Positions 6,584 to 12,244 of a stretch of 12,244 bases of DNA are shown here, in pieces (positions within the stretch are counted from its first letter, which is position 1; every line of letters starts with the position of its first letter). The notes beneath the pieces were generated by a model that saw only the letters and a program-made list of their open reading frames with translations, was not told the DNA's origin and did no database searches. This stretch comes from Desulfovibrio sp. (GTDB lineage: Bacteria; Desulfobacterota; Desulfovibrionia; Desulfovibrionales; Desulfovibrionaceae), in NCBI GenBank assembly GCA_014804905.1, contig JAAUYX010000038.1:5408-17651 (forward strand), read 5' to 3'. Position numbers and translations under genes: made by a program.

Positions 6584-6818
6584 GCGGCCGGGCGGCCTGA
6601 ACGCGGAGAATGCTGGCAAAAAACCTTTCCTTCCACGCTTTTCATAAAATGACGCCCCTAAAAGCAGCAATATTTCTGTTGCTCCCAAGCGTTTAAAAAT
6701 TTTGTTGACCTATTAAATTCTAGTTGTTTTTTTTTTTTTTTTGATTTTATAGGGTTGCCAAGTAGCCCTTACTGAGTTGCCATGTGCTGTGGCTTCCCCA
6801 ATAAAAATGAGGCTATCC
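6584..6818. other. AT-rich intergenic region after ftsY
   Basis: Base composition changes sharply from the GC-rich ftsY to A/T-rich sequence around 6620. It contains a short AGCAA/TTGCT dyad near 6664-6685 that lacks a T-run. An isolated TTGACC (6705-6710) has no matching -10 at normal distance. The 16-T tract is flanked by an imperfect inverted repeat, CCTATTAAATT (6709-6719) and GATTTTATAGG (6743-6753). A start at TTG 6777 in the downstream frame has no ribosome-binding signal. Confidence 0.55.
6727..6742. repeat. poly-T homopolymer tract, 16 T
   Basis: Sixteen consecutive Ts stand about 76 bases ahead of the chosen start of the next gene. In a GC-rich genome such a tract is rare and prone to slippage. 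It could be a phase-variable promoter spacer, the U-run of a weak terminator for ftsY, or a mark of inserted DNA; the hairpin needed for a good terminator is AT-rich and imperfect. Confidence 0.8.
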
Positions 6819-8027
6819 ATGTTAAAGATGTCATCTCTGTCTGTTGTCCCTGCATATTGGCTTGGAAAAATTTTGCCGTATGTTCCCACCCCGAAGAAAA
6901 GCTCCCGACGCGGCAAGATTGTCTTTTCTTCGGTTCTGGCCTTGATATTTCTTTTTCTTTGCGTACCGCTCAAGAGCGAGAAAAACCCTTATGTCGAAGA
7001 AATGCGCACCTTTTCTCCAGCAAAACAGGCGGAAGAATATAAGAAAGTAGGTCCTGAAGAGGTATTGGCCTATGCCGCGTTTTACCAAAGCCTGCCCAAT
7101 GCAAAGCAGGATGCCGCCTTGGAGCAAATAAAGGCCGAAGCGGAAGTGAAGAGCAGCAGTTTGACGCATAAGGCCAAAAAATACGGAAAGGTAGCGGCGG
7201 AATTCGTGCCTGGCGTGTCCGATGTGGGAGACCTTATTTCTCACGGTCAGAGTCTCTATGGGCACTGGCAAAAATTTCAGAACGATGAAAGCGTTAATAC
7301 CTTTCTTCTGGCACTGGATAGCACCGGATTAGTTCTGGATATAGCCGGTTTCATGCCGGCCAACCAAACCGTGACAAAGCCAGCAAAGAAGGCCATGACA
7401 CCTATTCGCAAGGCATGGGCCAAGATCAAGCCGGAAGTCAAGGAGTACATTTTCAAATTGTTCAAGCCTGTCTTCGCGGCCATCTCCCGCTCAGGTCTGA
7501 TGGATTTCACGTCTTCAGAACTTGCTCATCCGACAGCTTTGTACAATGCCAAAAAAGATCAGTTCAATCAGGTAAAGATGCTGACCAAAGCCGCCTTTGA
7601 CAATTTGGGACCAATTCTCGTTTTGTCGGTCAAAAATGAACCGCTGGCGGAAGTGGTCATGCTCAATTCCACATCACCGGAGGAAGTGGAAGCCAACCTC
7701 AAGCTGGCAAACGAATTGACGAATGAGTACATGGATATTCTTAAATTCGGGGGCCCCGAGGCATTCCGCGCCGCAGTACGCCTCAAGGAACGCGGCGAAC
7801 TCGACCCACAGGTCCTGAAGGCGGCCATGAGCTACGGCCCTGCGGGACTAAAAGCCATCGGCCATGTGCCGTCCTCGGACATTCTCAAGGGGGATTTTTC
7901 TTCACGACGGGCCTACAGCTGGCTGCAAATTCTCCTGCTTGTCTTGTACATTCCCTATTTCTGTCTTGCCATGATCAAAATTTGGCGACCCGAGCTCGCG
8001 CATGCAGGCGGCGTGAAAGAGGCATGA
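6819..8027 (+). CDS. unrecognised membrane-anchored protein, lower GC than its neighbours
   Basis: Family not recognised. About 402 residues from the ATG at 6819, chosen because GAGG (6809-6812) sits 6 bases ahead; TTG 6777, ATG 6807 and ATG 6828 are alternatives. A basic stretch KKSSRRGK (26-33) precedes one membrane helix (about 33-51), giving an N-in anchor. A helical region of about 315 residues then lies outside, and a second helix (367-388) is followed by a short basic tail. Within the outer region VPGVSDVGDLISHG (130-143) and LALDSTGLVLDIAGFMPA (164-181) recall the hydrophobic PGxxDxxD / LDxxG segments found in pre-toxin and other membrane-interacting regions; that resemblance is weak. 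Near the end, GGPEAF and YGPAGL look like short helical-repeat turns. Codon use is visibly richer in A/T than in ftsY or the ribosomal genes. It is single, with its own terminator. Confidence 0.7.
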   Translation: MLKMSSLSVVPAYWLGKILPYVPTPKKSSRRGKIVFSSVLALIFLFLCVPLKSEKNPYVEEMRTFSPAKQAEEYKKVGPEEVLAYAAFYQSLPNAKQDAALEQIKAEAEVKSSSLTHKAKKYGKVAAEFVPGVSDVGDLISHGQSLYGHWQKFQNDESVNTFLLALDSTGLVLDIAGFMPANQTVTKPAKKAMTPIRKAWAKIKPEVKEYIFKLFKPVFAAISRSGLMDFTSSELAHPTALYNAKKDQFNQVKMLTKAAFDNLGPILVLSVKNEPLAEVVMLNSTSPEEVEANLKLANELTNEYMDILKFGGPEAFRAAVRLKERGELDPQVLKAAMSYGPAGLKAIGHVPSSDILKGDFSSRRAYSWLQILLLVLYIPYFCLAMIKIWRPELAHAGGVKEA

Positions 8028-8094
8028 GGAACCGTCGGACTGAAAGGCAGGGACGCCGGCCGACCCGGCAAGCAGCGTCCTCTTCGTAGCCAAC

Positions 8095-8133
8095 AATCCC
8101 CCTGAACTTTCATATTGAAATTCAGGGGGATTT
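8095..8133 (+). terminator. long-stem intrinsic terminator after the orphan membrane gene
   Basis: AATCCCCCTGAA (8095-8106) pairs perfectly with TTCAGGGGGATT (8121-8132). The stem continues after one bulged C as TTTCA (8108-8112) with TGAAA (8116-8120) around a 3-base loop. It begins 67 bases after the stop at 8027. The T-run behind it is modest. Since the arms also end in AATC/GATT, it may work in both directions and insulate the ribosomal operon. Confidence 0.75.
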
Positions 8134-8222
8134 CTTGTGTCTGTGCGCGTTTCTGCGTTATTTGCCGCACGGGCGTACTTTCATCCGTCCCGGTGGGCTC
8201 GAAAGAAAATTTTTGAAATTTC

Positions 8223-8251
8223 TTGACGGCCGGGGGACTATCGGCTAAAAC
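8223..8251 (+). promoter_or_regulatory. candidate sigma70 promoter P1 of the S10 operon
   Basis: TTGACG (8223-8228) and TAAAAC (8246-8251) are 17 bases apart, preceded by an A/T-rich stretch (8199-8222) that could act as an UP element, as expected for a strong ribosomal-protein promoter. Confidence 0.6.
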
Positions 8252-8355
8252 CTCTCCCGTCCCACAACTGTGAGACGATCCCTGGACGGCAGGGAAGGGC
8301 AGGTTGAGCCTGTCCTGCTGCGCCCGGGCGGAGCGGAAACGCCGCGCGCCGGGCT

Positions 8356-8390
8356 TTGACATTCGCAGGCGTTGCCAGATGCCGCATAAT
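8356..8390 (+). promoter_or_regulatory. possible second promoter P2 of the S10 operon
   Basis: CATAAT (8385-8390) lies 17 bases after TTCGCA (8362-8367). A perfect TTGACA (8356-8361) stands directly before that, but 23 bases from the -10, which is too far for normal use. Confidence 0.35.
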
Positions 8391-8694
8391 GTCGAGCCGT
8401 TCCAGCCCGATGACGGAGCCAGTGCGAGTTTCGCGCCGCAAGGCGCGCCGCGCGACCGGGGCTGTAAGGAAAAGGGGGAAAACCCCCGTTTGGCGACCCT
8501 GCGGGTCCCGCCAGCCGCCGCTTTCCGGCGGCATGACCGGGCCGCGTCAGGGGCTTCCCGCGAGATTTCGCGTGGCTGTGACGTGCGCCCGGCGCCCGTT
8601 TTCTCCCACGCACAAGGCCCAAAGGCCCTTTTTGCAGGAAGCGCCCCCATATCGTCAGGGGTGTCGTGGCCTTGCGGTCGCATGTGCGGCCGCG

Positions 8695-8730
8695 CCGGGA
8701 ATGAGCGCCAGTGCGCGGCCCGGTTTTTTT
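8695..8730 (+). terminator. candidate attenuator just before rpsJ
   Basis: CCGGG (8695-8699) pairs with CCCGG (8719-8723) and encloses GCGC-cagt-GCGC (8705-8716). Seven Ts follow at once (8724-8730). The rpsJ ribosome-binding GGAG begins only 7 bases after the T-run. An intrinsic terminator here would stop the whole operon, so it is better read as a regulated attenuator; in E. coli L4 controls the S10 leader in such a way. Whether L4 acts here is not visible. Confidence 0.5.
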
Positions 8731-8748
8731 GCAAATGGAGTAGGCATA

Positions 8749-9066
8749 ATGACGACTGTCAGCAGCGATCGCATCCGGATCAAGCTCAAGGCCTACGATT
8801 ACCGCATCCTCGACAAGGCCGTTGCGGAAATCGTGGACACGGCGCGCAATACCGGCGCGGGCGTGGCCGGGCCCATCCCCCTGCCCACCAATATCCACAA
8901 GTACACCATCCAGCGGTCGGTGCATGTGGACAAGAAGTCCCGTGAGCAGTTCGAGATGCGCATCCACAAGCGCCTCATGGATATTCTGGAACCCACGCAG
9001 CAGACCGTCGACGCGCTTGGCAAGCTCTCCTTGCCCGCTGGCGTGGATGTGGAAATCAAGCTCTAG
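8749..9066 (+). CDS. rpsJ: 30S ribosomal protein S10
   Basis: A 105-residue S10 with the family core RIRIKLKAYDYRILDKA near the start, followed by GPIPLPT (41-47) and the RxHKRLMDI-type segment (71-79). It packs in the 30S head and, in many bacteria, also serves as NusE in antitermination with NusB. The ATG at 8749 follows GGAG (8737-8740) and fits the usual length of 102-105 residues. It is the first gene of the operon, behind a long structured leader, and rplC starts 11 bases after its stop. Nothing is abnormal in the protein. Confidence 0.98.
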   Translation: MTTVSSDRIRIKLKAYDYRILDKAVAEIVDTARNTGAGVAGPIPLPTNIHKYTIQRSVHVDKKSREQFEMRIHKRLMDILEPTQQTVDALGKLSLPAGVDVEIKL

Positions 9067-9077
9067 CGAGGGCAGTC

Positions 9078-9707
9078 ATGGCTGAGAAATTGGGAATCCT
9101 GGGTCGCAAGCTGGGCATGACCCGCATCTTCGCCGGGGACGGCGCGGCTGTCGCCGTCACGGTCATCGAGGCCGGGCCCTGCCCCGTCACCCAGATCAAG
9201 TCTGAAGCAAAGGACGGCTACAACGCCCTCCAGATCGCCTTTGAGAAGTCCAAGGCCAAGCATGTGACCAAGCCCATGCAGGGCCACTTCGCCAAGGCCG
9301 ACGCCGGCCTGTTCCGCGAGACCCGCGAGCTGCGCCTTCAGGGCGCGCCCGAGCACAAGCTCGGCGACGAGCTCACCGTGGAGATGTTCGCCCCCGGCGA
9401 CGTGGTCAAGGTGACGGGCAAGAGCCTCGGCAAGGGCTACCAGGGCCGGATGCGCCGCTGGAACTTCGCGGGCTCCAAGGATACGCACGGCTGCGAAAAG
9501 GTGCATCGCAACAACGGCTCCATCGGCAACAACACCTTCCCCGGCCATGTGTTCAAGGGCCGCAAGATGGCGGGCCACTGGGGCGATGAAACCGTGACGG
9601 AGATGGGCCTTCAGATTGTCGGCGTGCGCCCCGAGGACAATGTCATCCTCGTCAAGGGTTGCGTGCCCGGCCCCAAGAACGGCCTCGTCCTGGTCCGCAA
9701 GCAGTAG
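9078..9707 (+). CDS. rplC: 50S ribosomal protein L3
   Basis: A 209-residue L3. It begins with LGILGRKLGMTRIF (5-18), the standard N-terminus of bacterial L3, and has the central segment GSIGNNTFPGHVFKGRKMAGHWG, which is the extended loop that reaches towards the peptidyl-transferase centre. L3 is an early 23S rRNA-binding assembly protein. The ATG at 9078 follows GAGGG in the 11-base gap after rpsJ. Length and position in the cluster are normal. Confidence 0.98.
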   Translation: MAEKLGILGRKLGMTRIFAGDGAAVAVTVIEAGPCPVTQIKSEAKDGYNALQIAFEKSKAKHVTKPMQGHFAKADAGLFRETRELRLQGAPEHKLGDELTVEMFAPGDVVKVTGKSLGKGYQGRMRRWNFAGSKDTHGCEKVHRNNGSIGNNTFPGHVFKGRKMAGHWGDETVTEMGLQIVGVRPEDNVILVKGCVPGPKNGLVLVRKQ

Positions 9708-9716
9708 GGGAGCGAC

Positions 9717-10346
9717 ATGGCTACCGTGAAAGTATATGACCAGAACAGGCAGGAGTGCGGCGAAGTGACGCTGGCCCCTGAAGTGTTCGAGATCGAGCCC
9801 AGGCCGGAGATTCTCCACTTTGTGGTGCGCGGCCAGCTCGCCGCCAGGCGCGCGGGCACGCACAAGGCCAAGACGCGCGCCTATGTCTCCGGCGGCGGCG
9901 TCAAGCCCTGGAAGCAGAAGGGCACGGGCCGCGCCCGCGCCGGCTCCAACCGCTCGCCCGTGTGGCGCGGCGGCGCCATCGTGTTCGGGCCCACGCCCCG
10001 CGACTACAGCTTCAAGGTCAACCGCAAGGTCCGCGAGCTGGCGCTGCGCATGGCGCTCTCCAGCCGCCTGGCCGACAAGGGCCTGATGGTGGTGAAAAGC
10101 ATCGAAATCGCCGAGCCCAAGACCAGGCTCTTCGCGGGCGTCGCCAAAACCCTCGGGCTGGACAAGGCCCTCATCGTGGCCCCCGAAGTCAATGAAACCC
10201 TGATCCGCTCCTCGCGCAACATTCCCGGCATCAACTTCACCACGCCCGACCAGCTGAGCGTGCTGGAGATTCTGCGGCACAAGCAGCTTGTGCTGCTCGA
10301 AGGCGCCGTGGAGCCGGTTGAGGCGCGTTTTGCCAAGGGAGAGTAA
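9717..10346 (+). CDS. rplD: 50S ribosomal protein L4
   Basis: A 209-residue L4. The loop segment with RAGTHKAKTRAYVSGGG, PWKQKGTGRARAGS and PVWRGGAIVFGP is the family signature; it lines the exit tunnel. The second half (from about 110) holds LRMALSSRLADKGLMVV. In E. coli L4 is the autogenous repressor of its operon through the S10 leader, which makes the leader structures at 8616-8730 of interest. The ATG at 9717 follows GGGGAG, 9 bases after the rplC stop. The rplW start follows the stop by a single base. Confidence 0.98.
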   Translation: MATVKVYDQNRQECGEVTLAPEVFEIEPRPEILHFVVRGQLAARRAGTHKAKTRAYVSGGGVKPWKQKGTGRARAGSNRSPVWRGGAIVFGPTPRDYSFKVNRKVRELALRMALSSRLADKGLMVVKSIEIAEPKTRLFAGVAKTLGLDKALIVAPEVNETLIRSSRNIPGINFTTPDQLSVLEILRHKQLVLLEGAVEPVEARFAKGE

Positions 10347-10347
10347 G

Positions 10348-10638
10348 ATGGACCTGACCACTGTTCTCCTCAAGCCCCTGCTCACGGAAAAAACGACCAT
10401 GCTCAAGGATGAGGCCAACCAGGTCGCCTTCTACGTCCATCCGCAGGCGAGCAAGATCGAGATCGAGAAGGCCGTGGAAAAGGCCTTCGACGTCCATGTC
10501 ACGGCGGTCAACATCGTGCGCCGCGCGCCCCGCAACAGGAAGCGCCAGGGCCGCGTCATCGGCCGCAGGCCCGGCTGGAAGAAGGCGTATGTGACGCTGG
10601 CCAAGGGCGATAAAATCGAGTTCTTCGAGGGGGTGTAA
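10348..10638 (+). CDS. rplW: 50S ribosomal protein L23
   Basis: A 96-residue L23. LLKPLLTEKTT (7-17) and YVHPQASKIEIEKAVEKAF are the family landmarks, followed by the basic loop RRAPRNRKRQGR and GWKKAYVTL. L23 sits at the tunnel exit and is the docking site for trigger factor and for the SRP, the partner of the FtsY encoded upstream in this window. The ATG at 10348 starts one base after the rplD stop, with GGGAGAG (10337-10343) inside the end of rplD; the open frame further upstream is not used. This tight junction suggests coupled translation. Confidence 0.97.
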   Translation: MDLTTVLLKPLLTEKTTMLKDEANQVAFYVHPQASKIEIEKAVEKAFDVHVTAVNIVRRAPRNRKRQGRVIGRRPGWKKAYVTLAKGDKIEFFEGV

Positions 10639-10640
10639 TC

Positions 10641-11489
10641 ATGGCTGTCCGCAAGCTGAAACCCACTTCTGCGGGCCGCCGCTTCCAGACGGTTTCCGAT
10701 TTTGAGGAAATCACGCGGACCACGCCCGAGAAGTCGCTCACCCAGGGCCTGCCCAAGAAGGCGGGCCGCAACAACAACGGCCGCGTCACCAGCCGCCGCC
10801 GTGGCGGGGGCGTCAAGCGCCTTTACCGCATCATCGACTTCAAGCGCAACAAGATCGGCATCCCGGCCACGGTCGCCGAAATCGAATATGACCCCAACCG
10901 CACCGCGCGCATCGCGCTCCTGCACTATGCCGACGGCGAGAAGCGCTATATCCTGGCGCCCGTGGGCCTGAAGCAGGGCGATGTGGTCATGAGCGGCGTG
11001 GACACCCGCACCGGCCAGGTGGCGGACATCAAGCCGGGCAACGCCCTTGAGATGGCCCGCATCCCCGTGGGCACGGTGCTCCACAATATCGAGCTCTCGC
11101 CCGGCAAGGGCGGCCAGCTCTGCCGCTCCGCCGGGACCTATGCCCAGCTCGTGGCGAAAGAAGGCAAGTACGCGCTCCTGCGCCTGCCCTCGGGCGAAGT
11201 GCGCCGGGTGCTCGCCTCCTGCACGGCCACGGTGGGCCAGGTGGGCAACATCTCTCACGAGAACATTTCGCTGGGCAAGGCCGGGCGCAACCGCTGGCTC
11301 GGGCGCCGTCCGCAGGTGCGCGGCGTGGCCATGAACCCCATCGACCATCCGCTCGGCGGCGGTGAGGGCAGAAGCTCCGGCGGCCGTCATCCCGTGTCCC
11401 CCTGGGGCATGCCCGCCAAGGGTTACAAGACCCGCGACAGGAAGAAGCCCTCTTCGCGGCTCATCGTCAAGCGCCGCGGCCAGAAGTAG
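10641..11489 (+). CDS. rplB: 50S ribosomal protein L2
   Basis: A 282-residue L2, slightly longer than the usual 273-277. The N-terminal part has KSLTQGLPKKAGRNNNGRVTS and RRGGGVKRLYR, the middle has the NIELSPGKGGQLCRSAGTYAQL segment, and the C-terminal part has MNPIDHPLGGGEG and the basic tail. The functionally important first His of the DHP motif is kept; the second His of the common DHPHGGGEG is Leu here. L2 binds 23S rRNA and supports subunit joining and peptidyl transfer. The ATG at 10641 lies 2 bases after the rplW stop, with GAGGGGG in the end of rplW as ribosome-binding site. Confidence 0.98.
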   Translation: MAVRKLKPTSAGRRFQTVSDFEEITRTTPEKSLTQGLPKKAGRNNNGRVTSRRRGGGVKRLYRIIDFKRNKIGIPATVAEIEYDPNRTARIALLHYADGEKRYILAPVGLKQGDVVMSGVDTRTGQVADIKPGNALEMARIPVGTVLHNIELSPGKGGQLCRSAGTYAQLVAKEGKYALLRLPSGEVRRVLASCTATVGQVGNISHENISLGKAGRNRWLGRRPQVRGVAMNPIDHPLGGGEGRSSGGRHPVSPWGMPAKGYKTRDRKKPSSRLIVKRRGQK

Positions 11490-11498
11490 GAGTAGACC

Positions 11499-11783
11499 AT
11501 GCCCAGATCGTTGAAAAAAGGGCCGTTCGTGGACGGCCACCTGCTCAAGAAGGTCGATACCGCGGTGGCCAACAACGACCGCCGGGTGCTCAAGACCTGG
11601 TCGCGCCGCTCGACCATCCTGCCCGAAATGGTGGGGCTGACCTTTGCGGTGCACAATGGCAAGAAGTTCGTGCCTGTCTTTGTCACCGAAAACATGGTCG
11701 GGCACAAGTTGGGCGAATTCTCGCCCACGCGTACCTTCCACGGCCATGCCGCCGACAAGAAAGCCAAGGCCGGCAAGAAGTAG
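11499..11783 (+). CDS. rpsS: 30S ribosomal protein S19
   Basis: A 94-residue S19, starting MPRSLKKGPFVDGHLLKK, the classic N-terminus of the family. TWSRRSTILPEMVGLTF and GHKLGEFSPTRTFHGH follow in order. It binds the 30S head near S13. The ATG at 11499 follows TAGGAG in the 9-base gap after rplB. Length is normal. Confidence 0.98.
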   Translation: MPRSLKKGPFVDGHLLKKVDTAVANNDRRVLKTWSRRSTILPEMVGLTFAVHNGKKFVPVFVTENMVGHKLGEFSPTRTFHGHAADKKAKAGKK

Positions 11784-11792
11784 GGTAGGGAT

Positions 11793-12131
11793 ATGGAATC
11801 GAGAGCCATTGCGAAATACCAGCGCGTCTCGCCGCGAAAGGCCCGCCTTGTCGCCCGCAATGTCCAGGGCCTGGGGGTGGAGGAGGCCATGAACCTCCTT
11901 CGCTTCACCCCCAACAAGCCCGCGGGCATCATCTACGGCGTGGTCAAGAGCGCCCTTGCCAACGCCTCCCAGCTCGGGGGCGTGGATGTGGACGCCATGG
12001 TGGTGAAGGAAGTGCTGGTCAACGAAGGGCCCACCTGGAAGCGCTTCATGCCCCGCGCCCAGGGCCGCGCCAGCAAGATCCACAAGCGTACGAGCCACAT
12101 CACCGTCATACTCCAAGAAGGCAAGGAATAG
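11793..12131 (+). CDS. rplV: 50S ribosomal protein L22
   Basis: A 112-residue L22. It has YQRVSPRKARLVARNVQG near the start, VKSALANASQ in the middle, and the beta-hairpin segment PRAQGRASKIHKRTSHITV near the end. That hairpin reaches into the exit tunnel and is where macrolide-resistance changes occur in other bacteria; nothing unusual is seen in it here. The ATG at 11793 follows TAGGG/AGGG in the 9-base gap after rpsS, and rpsC begins 3 bases after its stop. Confidence 0.98.
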   Translation: MESRAIAKYQRVSPRKARLVARNVQGLGVEEAMNLLRFTPNKPAGIIYGVVKSALANASQLGGVDVDAMVVKEVLVNEGPTWKRFMPRAQGRASKIHKRTSHITVILQEGKE

Positions 12132-12134
12132 GCT

Positions 12135-12244
12135 ATGGGCCAGAAAGTACATCCGTTCGGCTTCCGGCTTGGGTACAACAAGAACTGGCAGTCCCGCTGG
12201 TTCAGCAAGAAGGAATACCCGGCCTTCGTCCAGGAGGACCACAA
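12135..12244 (+). CDS. rpsC: 30S ribosomal protein S3, N-terminal fragment (runs off the window)
   Basis: Only the first 36 complete codons are in the window. MGQKVHPFGFRLG is the nearly invariant start of bacterial S3, followed by NKNWQSRWFSKKEYPAF. The ATG at 12135 lies 3 bases after the rplV stop, with AAGGAA at the end of rplV as ribosome-binding site. Position after rplV is canonical. S3 is part of the mRNA entry channel of the 30S subunit. Confidence 0.97.
   Translation, partial: MGQKVHPFGFRLGYNKNWQSRWFSKKEYPAFVQEDH

Larger units (their letters stand above)
8134..8748 (+). promoter_or_regulatory. gene-free promoter and leader region of the S10 operon
   Basis: No coding sequence is seen in these 615 bases; the rpsJ frame is open from 8356 but its upstream part is Arg/Pro-rich and has no ribosome-binding signal. 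Two candidate promoters are listed separately. The transcribed leader of roughly 350-490 bases contains GC-rich hairpins: GGGGG-aaaa-CCCCC (8474-8487), GACCC-tgc-GGGTC (8495-8507) and GCCGCCG-ctttc-CGGCGGC (8514-8532). It also has GGCC-caaa-GGCC followed by five Ts (8616-8633), and a terminator-like structure right before the rpsJ ribosome-binding site. A role in autogenous control is an inference from position and shape. Confidence 0.6.

Noticed and set aside
8356..8748. In-frame upstream extension of rpsJ
   Set aside because: S10 has its normal length from the ATG at 8749, which has a ribosome-binding site. The extension is Arg/Pro-rich, crosses terminator-like hairpins and has no family resemblance.
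8304..8945. Plus-strand open frame of 213 codons in the S10 leader running into rpsJ
   Set aside because: It overlaps rpsJ in a wrong frame, has no ribosome-binding signal and no motif.
9063..12242. Minus-strand open frames of 451 and 603 codons opposite the ribosomal protein genes
   Set aside because: They mirror the codon pattern of rplC through rpsC, have low-complexity His/Ala/Leu/Gly composition and no start signals or domains.

Overview
The window is a stretch of a GC-rich bacterial chromosome. The gene content (futalosine-type menaquinone prenyltransferase, MrfA/DUF1998-type helicase, single-domain QueF, FtsY, S10 ribosomal cluster) and the very high GC third positions suit a sulfate-reducing Desulfovibrionaceae-type member of the Desulfobacterota. 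That taxonomic call is an inference from gene style, not from a marker comparison.

Left part (1-4064). The window opens inside a DEAD/DEAH-type helicase whose end carries a cysteine cluster and then a DEDDy RNase H-like exonuclease domain, so a helicase and a nuclease appear to be joined in one polypeptide. A small DUF805 membrane protein follows on the + strand. It meets, tail to tail on a shared CTAG, a minus-strand pair made of a UbiA-family prenyltransferase (probably MqnP, menaquinone synthesis) and a DarP/YjgA ribosome-maturation protein. A gene-free divergent region (2896-3425) holds the promoter of the minus-strand pair and a strongly palindromic, repeat-like element of about 240 bp. 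To its right lies queF (queuosine synthesis).

Middle (4065-8133). A two-helix membrane protein with a periplasmic sensor-like region and a degenerate Hpt-like domain overlaps the start of ftsY (SRP receptor) by one base (TGATG). After ftsY the base composition falls. A 16-T homopolymer and one unrecognised gene for a two-helix membrane protein follow, closed by a long-stem terminator. This gene looks like a foreign or lineage-specific insertion.

Right part (8134-12244). A gene-free leader of about 615 bases carries two candidate promoters, several stable hairpins and two terminator-like structures. It leads into rpsJ-rplC-rplD-rplW-rplB-rpsS-rplV-rpsC (S10, L3, L4, L23, L2, S19, L22, S3), tightly packed and in canonical order; rpsC runs off the window. 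The genes that often precede S10 (rpsL, rpsG, fusA, tuf) are absent here.

The ribosomal cluster and the housekeeping genes are ordinary. The places worth a second look are the palindromic element at 3093-3344, the His-less Hpt-like protein coupled to ftsY, the orphan AT-richer gene behind the T16 tract, the helicase-nuclease fusion, and the structured S10 leader.
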